Source: Trichococcus ilyis
GTDB lineage: Bacteria; Bacillota; Bacilli; Lactobacillales; Aerococcaceae
Reading direction: 5' to 3'
Length of the DNA stretch: 64,000 nt
Assembly (NCBI RefSeq): GCF_900109135.1
Contig: NZ_FNYT01000016.1
Coordinates: 1-64,000 of the forward strand
The notes beneath the pieces were generated by a model, which searched no databases, was not told the DNA's origin, and worked only from the letters and a program-made list of their open reading frames with translations. Numbering within the stretch: position 1 is the first letter of the stretch; each line of letters opens with the position of its first letter. Below, piece after piece: positions 35,528-44,475 of the stretch. The position numbers and the translations under genes were made by a program.

Positions 35528-36469
35528 CTAATCGTAGGTGACCCATTTTTTCTGCGCCAACAGCTGGATGCCGGTGATCGCCATGATGATCAGCACCAAT
35601 GAGATGGCGACGGCCGAACCGTAGCCTTTGTCGTTGAGCACGAATGATTCATTGAAGAACATGTACACCAAAGACTGCGTACTCTTCAGCGCCAAGTTCG
35701 TGCGGTCGAACATCATGAAGATGATGTCGAACACCTGCAGCGCACCGATGACGCTCGTCACGGAAACGAAGAACAGTTGCGGCGAAAGCAGCGGCAGCGT
35801 GATCGAGAAGAATTGTTTCAGCGGTCCGGCGCCATCGACTACTGCCGCTTCATAGTATTCTTTGGGTATTTCCTTCAGGCCCGCCAGCAGCAGGATCATG
35901 TTGTAGCCGACATTCGTCCAGATGCCGACGATGATGATCGACCAGATCGCCACTTCCGGGTCGGTGATCCACAGAATATTTCCGGAATAACCAAGTTTAT
36001 CCAGCACCGCATTCAGCAAGCCGTATTCCGAATTGAACAACCAGCGCCAAACCATCGCCACGGCAGCCGGAGCGGCGATCATCGGCAGGAAGAAGATGGT
36101 CCGGTAAAGCCCGACCGCCTTGATTTTCGTGTTCATCAACACCGCGAAGAACAGCGAAAGGACTATTGTGATCGGCACTTGGATGGCGGCGTAGAAGAAG
36201 GTGTTTTTCAATGATTGCCAGAACTCAGGATCCTGCAACATCTGCAGGTAGTTGTCCAGCCCGACGAAGGTCGAGGTGCCGAACGTGCTCACGCTCTGGA
36301 AACTCATGTACAGCGACTGGAACAAGGGGATGACGTTCAGGATCAAAAGCCCGATCAGTGTCGGCGCGATGAAAAACCAGCCCCATACCGCCGTTTTCCT
36401 TTTGCGCTGCGCAGGCGTCACCGTGCGCACGTTTTTTTCTTTAGGGATTGCTACATCCGATTTCATCAT
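35528..36469 (-). CDS. msmF: Sugar ABC transporter permease, MsmF type
   Basis: A 313-residue CUT1 permease with six predicted helices and EAA loop IPKEYYEAAVVDGAGPLKQFFSITLP. The basic N-terminus (about 30 residues) is cytoplasmic. Second gene of the operon, 64 bases after msmE. Confidence 0.92.
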   Translation of the reverse strand: MMKSDVAIPKEKNVRTVTPAQRKRKTAVWGWFFIAPTLIGLLILNVIPLFQSLYMSFQSVSTFGTSTFVGLDNYLQMLQDPEFWQSLKNTFFYAAIQVPITIVLSLFFAVLMNTKIKAVGLYRTIFFLPMIAAPAAVAMVWRWLFNSEYGLLNAVLDKLGYSGNILWITDPEVAIWSIIIVGIWTNVGYNMILLLAGLKEIPKEYYEAAVVDGAGPLKQFFSITLPLLSPQLFFVSVTSVIGALQVFDIIFMMFDRTNLALKSTQSLVYMFFNESFVLNDKGYGSAVAISLVLIIMAITGIQLLAQKKWVTYD

Positions 36470-36533
36470 TTTTTCACCTCTATATATTTGAAAGCCACTT
36501 ATGGGAGCATCCCATAAGCGGCCTTCTATTTTT

Positions 36534-37808
36534 TTACTTCTCGTTCGCCAAGACTTCTTCGACGCCTGCGACGATATCTGGTGCGACTTCTTTAACCGTC
36601 GCTGTACCGTCGAATACCGGCATCAAGGCAGTGTTTTCGACATCTTCCCAACGCGCTGTTTCTTTGGAGTAAGGCTTGATGTAGGCATTTTCCATTTGGT
36701 CGACATAGACTTGCATATTGAATTGGCTGTAGGCATTTACGAATGTTTCTTCGGTTCCTTTATAGGCCGGGATTGCCGCGCCGTTCTCGCCTTGCAGGCG
36801 CATCGCTTCTTCTGTTCCCAGGAACTCGACGAATTTCAGAGCCGCTTCTTTATTTTCGGTTGAAGCCGCAACGGAGTTCGCCAAACCATTGAATATTGTT
36901 GCCGCTTGTTTGCCTTTTGGCAATGGCGCGACATCGGCATTGGCAGCCGTGTACTCATTATTGGCCATTTCCCCAGTCATCCATGAGCCGAAGAAGCCCA
37001 TCGCACCGCGTCCTGATTGGAAGAAGGACAAGTTCGTGTTTTCAGCAAATTGGCTTTGGGTCGGCGATACGCCATATTTCACGCTCAGATCCGCGTACCA
37101 TTGCACGGCTTCGATCGTTTCATCCAGGCGGAAGCCGGATTCGGTCTTGTCATCGGACAATACATAGCCGCCGTTCTGGAAGATGAAGTTGTGGTAGCCT
37201 TCCTGTCTGTTCAAAGGAGCCAGGATACCGTAGACGCCGTTATCGGGATCGTTCAGCTTTTGAGCGGCCGCCAGCATCGTGTCCCAAGTCCATGTTTCAT
37301 CCGGGTAGGCAACGCCCGCTGCATCGAACAGCGTTTTGTTGTACCAAAGTGCAATCGTGTCATAGTCTTTCGGAATGCCGTAAAGCGCGTCATCCGCCGA
37401 GTACAGTTCGACCAATTCTTTCGGGAAGTTGTCCAGTGAAGTCACTTCGCTGTTTGCATAGGTTTCCGACAGATCCATCAGGACGCCGCCCTCAGCATAT
37501 TTAGCGATTTCGTTGGAGTGCATCCAGAAAACATCCGGCATGCTTTCGCCTTTTGCTCCCGCTTCCAATTTGGTCCAGTATTGATCCCAAGGTGTCACTT
37601 CGACTTTTACGTCGATGTCAGGGTTTTCCGCTTCGAAAGCTTCCGCGATCGCTTCCATGCCCGGTTGTTGGATTTTGTCCCAAATGCCGTACGTGATGGT
37701 CACATCACCGGATTCGTTTCCGCTGTCAGAACCGTTTCCGCATGCTCCCAAAACTAATCCTGACAATAATACTGCAGCCAATGATGCTTTCTTCCAATTC
37801 TTTACCAT
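36534..37808 (-). CDS. msmE: Sugar-binding lipoprotein, MsmE type
   Basis: A 424-residue extracellular solute-binding protein (family 1). The N-terminus is a lipoprotein signal with lipobox LVLGACGN, lipidated on the Cys at about residue 23. The mature domain has ITYGIWDKIQQPGMEAIAEAFE and a late GAMGFFGSWM. It captures alpha-galactosides for MsmFG. First gene of the operon, with a cre-bearing promoter upstream. Confidence 0.92.
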   Translation of the reverse strand: MVKNWKKASLAAVLLSGLVLGACGNGSDSGNESGDVTITYGIWDKIQQPGMEAIAEAFEAENPDIDVKVEVTPWDQYWTKLEAGAKGESMPDVFWMHSNEIAKYAEGGVLMDLSETYANSEVTSLDNFPKELVELYSADDALYGIPKDYDTIALWYNKTLFDAAGVAYPDETWTWDTMLAAAQKLNDPDNGVYGILAPLNRQEGYHNFIFQNGGYVLSDDKTESGFRLDETIEAVQWYADLSVKYGVSPTQSQFAENTNLSFFQSGRGAMGFFGSWMTGEMANNEYTAANADVAPLPKGKQAATIFNGLANSVAASTENKEAALKFVEFLGTEEAMRLQGENGAAIPAYKGTEETFVNAYSQFNMQVYVDQMENAYIKPYSKETARWEDVENTALMPVFDGTATVKEVAPDIVAGVEEVLANEK

Positions 37809-37912
37809 TTTTTCTCCACCTTTTCTTTTATCTATAAAATTGTATGCTCGAAAACTAAGGAACTATTGGGTCATAGAGAAATTGCACCTAAACCATTCAA
37901 AAACAACCACTT

Positions 37913-37947
37913 TGCAAACGGTTACTTGTTTTGATGAGCTAATAATA
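37913..37947 (-). promoter_or_regulatory. Promoter and cre site of the msm operon
   Basis: An extended -10, TGGTATTAT (TATTAT is the complement of 37942-37947), has no good -35, as expected for an AraC-activated promoter. TGCAAACGGTTACT at 37913-37926 is a strong cre match placed just after the expected start point, where CcpA would block transcription. Confidence 0.65.
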
Positions 37948-37969
37948 CCAAATATGACCCTTAGCTGAT

Positions 37970-38221
37970 AGATATTCATCCATACAAAAACTTACATTTT
38001 TGTTGATTTTAAAACTCGCAACTTCAAAGCATGCCCAAAGATGTTCCGCTACCTTTTTGGATGCTGAATAAGGCTTCCCTCCAGCTAGATCACTCCTGTC
38101 TTTTTCGTGTGCTGTCTTGTTTTAAAGTATAGGCGCATGTAAGCGTATTCCAAATAGGATTATGTTTTGCATATAAGTCAAAATGTTAGATTCTGGGATT
38201 ATGGGTGCTGTCCACTTCCAT
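37970..38221. other. Gap between msm operon promoter and msmR
   Basis: AT-rich and without a convincing gene. It probably holds MsmR binding sites upstream of the msmE promoter. I could not identify a clear repeated motif. Confidence 0.4.
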
Positions 38222-38253
38222 AAAAAAAGCATCGCGAACTTCCGATGCTTTTC
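38222..38253 (-). terminator. Terminator of msmR
   Basis: Arms AAAAGCATCG and CGATGCTTTT, with T-run on the minus strand, 15 bases past the msmR stop. Confidence 0.8.
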
Positions 38254-38267
38254 TGTCTTTATCACGC

Positions 38268-39104
38268 TTATTTGGTTTTGACTTTCTTTGCATATTGCCT
38301 TGGAGACAGCTGCATCTTGCTTTTGAAGATACGCGTGAAACTCAACGGGTTTTTGTAGCCGATTTTTTCTGCAATATCGGCAATGCTGAGGTCCGTCGTC
38401 TCCAGATACTCCCGGCTTTTCTGGATCCGGAAATCGATCAGGTATTCATGCGGCGTCCGGTTCGTCGTTTTGTGAAAAACGGCAGTCAGGTAGGAATCAT
38501 TCAGTGCCAACTCCTTACTGATGTCACCGATGAAGAAATCGCTGTCCTGATAACGTTCTTTGATGATTTCGATCGCCCTTTTCGTATATTCAACACCTTT
38601 GTTGATTTTTTCGATCTGTTTGATTTCGGTGCCATCCAAATCATGTGCGAGCATGCTCAAAAAGAGGTACAACTGTCCTTGCAGACGCAGCCGGGATAAC
38701 GTATCGAACGGATTTGCCGCCATAATCTCCTGCAACATCGCCTTCACTTGCCCGAAGTTCTTCACGTTCCCCACCGGATGCGAAACCTGGAAACCGATGG
38801 CCGTCAGCAAAGCCTCCAAATGCTCGCCCCGCATGCCGATCCAATAATATTCCCAAGGATCCTCTTCATCAGCCTGGTAATAGGTCATCACGTTCGGATA
38901 GATGATGAAAAATTGGCCTTCCTTCAGATTGAAGCGGCTGTTGCCGATTTCGAAGTAGCCTTTACCCTTCATGATGATGTGGATCAGAAAATATTCCCGG
39001 ACAGTCGGCCCGAAGCTGTGGTTGGGCGCGCACTGCTCCTTGCCTTTGGTTGTGTAGTAAAGGTCCTTATAGTAGATCTCGTTTTTGAAAAAATCCTCAT
39101 CCAT
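38268..39104 (-). CDS. msmR: AraC-family regulator, MsmR/RafR type
   Basis: A 278-residue regulator: N-terminal cupin-type ligand domain (REYFLIHIIMKGKGYFEIG...IIYPNVMTYYQADEEDPWEYYWIG) and C-terminal double helix-turn-helix (SDFFIGDISKELALNDSYLT, then LSIADIAEKIGYKNPLSFTRIFK, ending SPRQYAKK). This layout is that of MsmR/RafR activators. It is upstream of, and co-oriented with, msmEFG-gtfA-aga, and is the likely activator of that operon. Confidence 0.88.
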   Translation of the reverse strand: MDEDFFKNEIYYKDLYYTTKGKEQCAPNHSFGPTVREYFLIHIIMKGKGYFEIGNSRFNLKEGQFFIIYPNVMTYYQADEEDPWEYYWIGMRGEHLEALLTAIGFQVSHPVGNVKNFGQVKAMLQEIMAANPFDTLSRLRLQGQLYLFLSMLAHDLDGTEIKQIEKINKGVEYTKRAIEIIKERYQDSDFFIGDISKELALNDSYLTAVFHKTTNRTPHEYLIDFRIQKSREYLETTDLSIADIAEKIGYKNPLSFTRIFKSKMQLSPRQYAKKVKTK

Positions 39105-39293
39105 CGCCGATACCTCCCTCTTTGACTCCTATTGTGGCTGCTGTTTCCATTATAGGTTGGTCTTTGCTCTATAGCAAACCTTCTCTTTTGGGAGATTCTC
39201 TTGTACAATGGGAAAAGATTGCCCGCATGCGGCAACTCCCCGACAACCTGAACACTTCCCATTATTTTCCCTATAGACTTGGAGGCAACACCT

Positions 39294-40058
39294 TTGAAAA
39301 AAAACCTACTTGCTGCGCTGCTCATCCTTCCGCTCGTGCTGCTTTCCGCCTGCCGGACCGCGCTGCCCGGAGAAGAAGTCATGCAGAACTTGGTCAACCG
39401 TTCCGCCGACCTCGAAAGCTACCATCAATTCGTGTCTTTGACCACGACGACGACAAAAGAGGATCTGACCGGCGCCACAGTGGTGAGCGAGCAGTATGCG
39501 ACTTCCGATGCGACGCTGTTCCCGGAGGAGAAGACCGGTTACGGCAAGCGGATCGACAAGGACAGCAATTACCCCGCAACCAAATCCGAGTATTACGTGA
39601 CTCCGGAAGTCGGCTATGTCCAGATCGACTCCGCCGATTGGACGGCTTATGCCACACCCGATGTCCCGCTGGCCAGCCTGCAGGTTTATCCGCTGGAGAC
39701 ATTCATCGAACTGACCCAAATCATCGAAGCGTACGGCACCCTCGAGCTCAAAGGGAACGAGTATTTGCTGCGCTTTTCCGGCAGCGATGACGCCCTGAAC
39801 AAAGAAATCAACTATCTGTTCCAGACCTTCCCGTCCGAGCAGACCGATTACGACATCGAAATCCGTCTGGACGCCGAAACCTTCTATCTGAACGCGGTCT
39901 CCTACAGCTCGACCGTCACGCAAGCCGACCAGAAATCCGTCTCCACGACGGAACTGACCGGCGAGTTCGACCTGTACAACCAGGCGCAGCAACTGAAGAG
40001 CGTGCCTGATTTCGATGCCGCCGAAACGACTGCCGCGACGGCGGATTCTTCGTTTTGA
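39294..40058 (+). CDS. Lipoprotein of unknown function
   Basis: A 254-residue predicted lipoprotein: signal KKNLLAALLILPLVLLSAC with lipobox LLSAC. The mature part (beta-rich, EVMQNLVNRSADLESYHQFVSL near the start) resembles the DUF6612/LolA-like lipoproteins of Firmicutes. This assignment is from memory and is tentative. TTG at 39294 follows GGAGG at 8 bases; an upstream TTG at 39279 lies within that ribosome binding site. A TTG start seems correct. A -10 (TACAAT) is at 39204-39209. Confidence 0.75.
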   Translation: MKKNLLAALLILPLVLLSACRTALPGEEVMQNLVNRSADLESYHQFVSLTTTTTKEDLTGATVVSEQYATSDATLFPEEKTGYGKRIDKDSNYPATKSEYYVTPEVGYVQIDSADWTAYATPDVPLASLQVYPLETFIELTQIIEAYGTLELKGNEYLLRFSGSDDALNKEINYLFQTFPSEQTDYDIEIRLDAETFYLNAVSYSSTVTQADQKSVSTTELTGEFDLYNQAQQLKSVPDFDAAETTAATADSSF

Positions 40059-40066
40059 CAACAGAG

Positions 40067-40109
40067 ATACCCTGAACCCAAGCCTATTACGGTCTTGGGT
40101 TCAGGGTAT
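40067..40109 (+). terminator. Terminator of the lipoprotein gene
   Basis: Arms ATACCCTGAACCCAAG and CTTGGGTTCAGGGTAT pair perfectly over 16 bp, followed by TATTT. Confidence 0.85.
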
Positions 40110-40112
40110 TAT

Positions 40113-40190
40113 TTGACTCCCGAGTGTATTAAGCATATAATACACCCATAGTATTTTTTTGCCCCTAGTGTATGAACAGATTAATACACT
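40113..40190 (+). promoter_or_regulatory. Promoter with two matched operators for the GntR/ABC operon
   Basis: TTGACT (40113-40118), 17 bp, TATAAT (40136-40141). Operator 1 (40123-40146) has arms AGTGTATTA and TAATACACC across the -10. Operator 2 (40167-40190) has AGTGTATGA and TAATACACT in the 5' leader. Both are 24 bp with 9-bp arms and a 6-bp centre, 44 bp apart. This is the expected dyad for a YtrA-subfamily GntR repressor, presumably the one encoded next. Confidence 0.8.
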
Positions 40191-40215
40191 TGATCGAAGA
40201 AGGCAGGTGGTAGCA

Positions 40216-40584
40216 GTGATTTTTGACAAAAGAAGCCCGGTCTATGAACAGATCATCGAAATGTACAAGCAGAAGATCGTCAGCGGGGACTTTCAACCGG
40301 GACAGGAGATTCCCTCGCGCCGGGAGTTGGCGACGCAATTGAAGGTAAACCCGAATACCGTGCAACGCGCCTATAAGGAAATGGAGGGACTTGATTTGAT
40401 TTTTACGGATGGAAATGCGCTCAGCAGAATAACTGAAAATCAGGAAAAGATTCAGTCATTGCGGCAAGGCATCCTGGAAGATGCCATATTATCGTTCATT
40501 GATACGGTACGCATCGTCGGACTGGAAGATGAAGCAGTCCTGCACCTGATCGAAACGCGCTTGAAGGAGGGTCACCCTAAATGA
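40216..40584 (+). CDS. GntR-family regulator, YtrA subfamily
   Basis: A 122-residue regulator: winged helix (SPVYEQIIEMYKQKIVSGDF...IPSRRELATQLKVNPNTVQRAYKEME) with only a short C-terminal dimerisation helix pair, as in YtrA proteins that repress ABC exporter operons. GTG 40216 follows AGGTGG; an upstream frame to 40159 crosses operator 2 and is rejected. It overlaps the next gene by ATGA and is probably auto-repressing. Confidence 0.9.
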   Translation: MIFDKRSPVYEQIIEMYKQKIVSGDFQPGQEIPSRRELATQLKVNPNTVQRAYKEMEGLDLIFTDGNALSRITENQEKIQSLRQGILEDAILSFIDTVRIVGLEDEAVLHLIETRLKEGHPK

Positions 40585-41270
40585 TCGAAATAAAGAATCT
40601 GCAGAAAAGTTATGGAAAAAAAGCCATTCTGGAGAATATCAGTTTTACCATCAATCAAAATGAGGTCATCTGCTTGACCGGCCTGAATGGCACCGGGAAA
40701 ACGACCCTTATGAATTGCATCATGGGCCTCATTCCGCGCAATAGCGGATCGATCACGATCGATGGGGCGGACATCCAGCATCAACTGTACGAGCGGATCT
40801 CCTATATTCCGGATTCGCTGACGATGCCGCGCTGGATGACAGTTGCGGAGACGATGCAGTTCATGGCTACTCATTATCCGAACTGGAATGCCACCAAAGC
40901 AGATGAGTTGCTTGCGTTCTTCCGGCTCGAACCTGATGCGCAGCTGAAAAATCTGTCCAAAGGGAACTGCGCAAAGGTGAATTTTTTGTTGGGACTTTCT
41001 TTAGACGCGGATTACTATTTGATGGATGAACCTTTTTCCGGCATCGATGTTTTTGCGCGGGAAGATATTCTGGAAGTGTTCACGAGCAAGTTTGTGCAGG
41101 ACAAAGGTGTCCTAATCGCGACCCACCATATGGATGAAGTGGAAATGTTGCTGGATCGGATCGTGATGCTGCGCAATGGCCGGATCGTGAAAGATTTCTA
41201 TGCGGAAGACATCCGCCAAACCGAAGGAAAAGCCATCATCGATGTGATGAGGGAGGTGTATCAGCCATGA
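40581..41270 (+). CDS. ABC transporter ATP-binding protein
   Basis: A 229-residue ATPase with Walker A GLNGTGKTT, signature LSKGNCAK (degenerate compared with LSGGQ), Walker B YYLMDEP and switch histidine in THHMDEVE. The LSKGN signature is common in YtrB/EcsA-like bacitracin or cell-envelope exporters. It overlaps both neighbours by ATGA junctions, so the three genes are translationally coupled. Confidence 0.9.
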   Translation: MIEIKNLQKSYGKKAILENISFTINQNEVICLTGLNGTGKTTLMNCIMGLIPRNSGSITIDGADIQHQLYERISYIPDSLTMPRWMTVAETMQFMATHYPNWNATKADELLAFFRLEPDAQLKNLSKGNCAKVNFLLGLSLDADYYLMDEPFSGIDVFAREDILEVFTSKFVQDKGVLIATHHMDEVEMLLDRIVMLRNGRIVKDFYAEDIRQTEGKAIIDVMREVYQP

Positions 41271-42094
41271 AAAAATTTATGGAACTATGGGCATTTGAAT
41301 GGAACCGCGCAAAACGCTTCTACGGCTTTCTGATAATCCTCGTCGCAGGTCTGCAGGCTTATGCAGTTTTCCATGAGTACCGCTTCTGGAAAGGTGGCTA
41401 TGAACGCATGCTGCGCGCCGGATCCGAAAATACGCTTGAGGGCTATCTGAACAACAATGGGTACATTTCGTTCGATGCAGTGACGAACAATTCGTTCTTT
41501 GGCTTCTCCATCGTGACCGCTATTTTCTGTCTGCTTTTTTATGCCGTCGCCATCTGGTATCAGGACTGGACCGGCAAGGACCGCTTCTCTTTCCGCTTGC
41601 TCAGTCTGCCCGGAAGCCGTTTCTCTGTATATGCAGCCAAATTCGCAACCATCTGGCTGATGATTACCGGATTGCAGGCTCTGCAGATTGGGTTGCTGTT
41701 CGTGGAAGAGCTGATTTTCTCAGGCCTGATGCCTGCCGGCGTTTATATGGACCTGCCTCTGCAGTCGGTTATTCCCACCAGCTCACCGTTGTCATTGGCT
41801 TTGCCAGGCAGCTTTTCCAGTTATCTGTTTTACTACAGTGCAGGTTATGCCGCACTCACTTTAGGGTACACATTCATCTTGATGCACCTGAGCGTACGCT
41901 GGCGCGGTGTCATCTTGGCGGGTGTCGTTGCAAGCGTCCTGCTCGTATCAGCGTTGCTGTTCCTGCGTACGGGCGTCAGTTCCTTTCTTTACGCGGAGGA
42001 AAAATACTGGGCGGCAATCAGTATCCACACGATACTATTTATCGCCGGTACCCGAATAAACGATCACTTGCTGAAAAATCGCATCAGTGTGTAA
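41267..42094 (+). CDS. ABC transporter membrane protein
   Basis: A 275-residue protein with about six hydrophobic segments (roughly residues 17-35, 72-92, 122-147, 181-203, 208-228 and 250-265), the ABC-2-type membrane partner of the preceding ATPase. The first extracellular loop is long (about 40 residues). Substrate unknown. In YtrA-controlled systems such exporters respond to cell-wall antibiotics; that role here is inferred. Confidence 0.82.
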   Translation: MKKFMELWAFEWNRAKRFYGFLIILVAGLQAYAVFHEYRFWKGGYERMLRAGSENTLEGYLNNNGYISFDAVTNNSFFGFSIVTAIFCLLFYAVAIWYQDWTGKDRFSFRLLSLPGSRFSVYAAKFATIWLMITGLQALQIGLLFVEELIFSGLMPAGVYMDLPLQSVIPTSSPLSLALPGSFSSYLFYYSAGYAALTLGYTFILMHLSVRWRGVILAGVVASVLLVSALLFLRTGVSSFLYAEEKYWAAISIHTILFIAGTRINDHLLKNRISV

Positions 42095-42109
42095 AAGAAG
42101 GAGGATCAC

Positions 42110-43282
42110 ATGAGAAAACAAACGACTTTATGGCTGAGTCTCCTGCTGGTCACCATTTTGGGAACTTTCTATACCCAACCGTTATTGGCACAGGAAAAAA
42201 CTCCGGATATCGCAATCGAAACAATCTCCGGGGATGACGCACTGGTGAAGGGGCTTACCTACTACGGCACAATGAACAATTGGAGCGAACAGACAACGCT
42301 GACCTTGGACCGGTCGGGGCTGCTGAGTTCCGAGGTGTACCATCAGGCTGACGTGTTCCACGATTATTCCGAAAGTGCCGTGGCCGCTTGGCAAAAAGAT
42401 TACCGCTCCTTTATGCGTGGGAAACTTCCTTACCAGAGCAATTATGCCGAAACAGACACTACTTTGTATTATGTGTCAGTTGAAGAAGATGGCTTCTCGC
42501 TGGCTGCGCTGGACAAAGGGACCGGAACGACCGCAAAAGCGGCACTTCCGTATCCGGCTACGGCGAGCAATGCCGATTACACAATCACACGGACTTTCAG
42601 TTCAGGCAATCGCTTGATCATCCAATATGCTCTTTACAATGGCCTCTCGGAGTACGCCGGCAGTGCGCTTGCCATCTATGATCCTAGGACTGCCACCCTC
42701 GAAGATCATCTCATATTTGATTTTCCTGAAGACTTTCCCGGCTATCAGGATGTCTCGGTGGAGCCATTGACCCAGGAAGGCCACAACGCGCTCTTAGTAA
42801 TCGTCAAAATGCATGAAACCGAGTGGGGTTCAAGTGAATCAGCGACTCCCAACACTTCAACCGTTTTTCATCGGTATGATCTGGAAACGAAACAACTGGT
42901 CGACCTTGTCGCCGGAGCGGATTTTTCGGAAGATCATCTGCCTTATGCGATTCAGGACAGCCGCTTCTATCAGTTGCGCCCTGCTGAAGGCGATTGGGTC
43001 ATCCGGATACTTGATGCTGCACAGGACAAAACAATGGATGAGCTTGTCCTGCAAAACACCGCCACTTGGCAATCGGCCCCTGATATGGGTTGGAAGCTGA
43101 TTGTATCGGGAAATCGGATTTTGGTGACGAAAACCTATCTGGAAAACCAAAAGCCCGCTCCCGTCGCGGTGTTCGATCTTCAGACCGGCGCCATGCTGTA
43201 CAACGGTCAAATTTCCGGGGCGTTTGGTACCATCGAGAATACCGATGCCGTCTATTTCGACCGGATCGTGTTTGAACCGTAA
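42110..43282 (+). CDS. Exported protein of unknown function in the GntR/ABC operon
   Basis: A 390-residue protein with a clear signal peptide (about 27 residues, cleavage near LLAQE). The mature part is beta-rich with repeating patterns (YYVSVEEDGFSLAALDKGTG, FHRYDLETKQLVDLV, VAVFDLQTGAMLYNG) like a beta-propeller. It begins 15 bases after the membrane protein gene with AAGGAGG. I do not recognise the family. It may act outside the membrane with the ABC transporter. Confidence 0.75.
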   Translation: MRKQTTLWLSLLLVTILGTFYTQPLLAQEKTPDIAIETISGDDALVKGLTYYGTMNNWSEQTTLTLDRSGLLSSEVYHQADVFHDYSESAVAAWQKDYRSFMRGKLPYQSNYAETDTTLYYVSVEEDGFSLAALDKGTGTTAKAALPYPATASNADYTITRTFSSGNRLIIQYALYNGLSEYAGSALAIYDPRTATLEDHLIFDFPEDFPGYQDVSVEPLTQEGHNALLVIVKMHETEWGSSESATPNTSTVFHRYDLETKQLVDLVAGADFSEDHLPYAIQDSRFYQLRPAEGDWVIRILDAAQDKTMDELVLQNTATWQSAPDMGWKLIVSGNRILVTKTYLENQKPAPVAVFDLQTGAMLYNGQISGAFGTIENTDAVYFDRIVFEP

Positions 43283-43311
43283 TGCAATTGGTTTAGCAAA
43301 TTTCCTAGAAC

Positions 43312-43358
43312 GCAAAAAAGAACAAGTTTCCCTGGAGTGGGAGCTTGTTCTTTTTTGC
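43312..43358. terminator. Bidirectional terminator
   Basis: GCAAAAAAGAACAAG and CTTGTTCTTTTTTGC pair around a GC-containing loop between the exported-protein gene and the convergent aldo/keto reductase gene. Confidence 0.85.
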
Positions 43359-43386
43359 ATTTGCAGGTGACGATGTCCGTTTTTGT

Positions 43387-44310
43387 TTAAGGCAACTTTT
43401 TGCCTGCTGCCATGTAGAGTTCATACCACTCGGTGCGGCTCAAGGTCACATCGGACGCTTTGCAGATGGCGGCGATGCGTTCAGGATTCATGCTGCCGAC
43501 GATCGGCTGCATTTTGGCCGGATGGCGCAGCAACCAGGCGATCGCGATCGCTTCGCGGGATACGTCCTTGTCATCCGCCATCGCGTCGATTTTTTCGTTC
43601 AGCTCCACGTAATCGGGATGGTCGAAGAACAACCCTTTCTTGCCGTTGCCGGACTGGAACGGCGACCACGGCTGGATCGTCATATCCGAGATGCGGCTGT
43701 ATTCCAGGACGGATCCGTCATGCATGAACGACGGATTGTTCACCATATTCACGTTGAAGCCGGCGTCGATCATCGGCGCATGCGTCAGGCTGAGCTGCAG
43801 TTGATTGATCAACAAAGGTTGCGTGACGGCTTTCTTGAGCAGCTCGATCTGCATCGGATTTTGGTTGCTGACTCCGAAGTGGCGCACTTTCCCTGCCTTA
43901 TGCAGTTCATCGAAGGCTTCCGCGACTTCCTCTGGCTCCATCAACGTATCCGGACGGTGCAGCAGCAACGCATCCACATAATCGGTCTGCAGGCGCTTCA
44001 GGCTGCCTTCCACCGATGCGATGATGTGCTCTTTGGAGAAATCGAACATGACGCCCGGCACGATGCCGCATTTCGTCTGCAGCATCACGCTGTCCCGCGC
44101 GATGCCGAGCTCCTTGAAGGCTTTGCCGAAGATCTCCTCCGAAGTGCCCCTGCCGTAAATATCCGCGTGGTCGAAGTAATCGATGCCGTTGTCCACTGCC
44201 GTGCGGATGACCGCTGTCGCCTCTTCATGCGTCAGAGCGTTCATACGCATGATGCCGAGCGAGATTTCCGATGCGAACAGGCCTGAATTGCCGAGATTAA
44301 TTTTTTTCAC
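43387..44310 (-). CDS. Aldo/keto reductase
   Basis: A 307-residue (beta/alpha)8 NADPH-dependent oxidoreductase. The catalytic Tyr/Asp region is IDYFDHADIYGRG (His in place of the more usual residue before Ala-Asp), Lys lies in MLQTKCGI, and the cofactor-binding end is AWLLRHPAKMQPIVGSMNPERI. It resembles the YdhF-type family. Ribosome binding site is weak (AAGTG). It has its own cre site upstream (44341-44355), so expression is probably linked to carbon supply. Confidence 0.9.
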   Translation of the reverse strand: MKKINLGNSGLFASEISLGIMRMNALTHEEATAVIRTAVDNGIDYFDHADIYGRGTSEEIFGKAFKELGIARDSVMLQTKCGIVPGVMFDFSKEHIIASVEGSLKRLQTDYVDALLLHRPDTLMEPEEVAEAFDELHKAGKVRHFGVSNQNPMQIELLKKAVTQPLLINQLQLSLTHAPMIDAGFNVNMVNNPSFMHDGSVLEYSRISDMTIQPWSPFQSGNGKKGLFFDHPDYVELNEKIDAMADDKDVSREAIAIAWLLRHPAKMQPIVGSMNPERIAAICKASDVTLSRTEWYELYMAAGKKLP

Positions 44311-44340
44311 TTGTCATACCAGCTTTCGTGTTGGATTTTC

Positions 44341-44355
44341 TTGAAAACGTTTCAA
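44341..44355 (-). promoter_or_regulatory. cre-like site upstream of the aldo/keto reductase gene
   Basis: TTGAAAACGTTTCAA is a perfect dyad close to the CcpA consensus, 30 bp before the start codon. A TATACT -10 (complement of about 44364-44369) lies just upstream of it. Confidence 0.6.
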
Positions 44356-44431
44356 TAAAATCAGTATAGCATTTTTGCCGGGTTTATGGGTACTGAAGCG
44401 CACCGGCAAAAACGCTGCCCCCAAGCACAGC

Positions 44432-44458
44432 AAAAAGGCTGCCTCAGTGAGACAGCCT
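44432..44458 (-). terminator. Terminator of nrdD-nrdG
   Basis: Arms AGGCTGTCTC and GAGGCAGCCT on the minus strand, followed by TTTTTG. Confidence 0.8.
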
Positions 44459-44475
44459 CGTGTATGTTTTTACAT

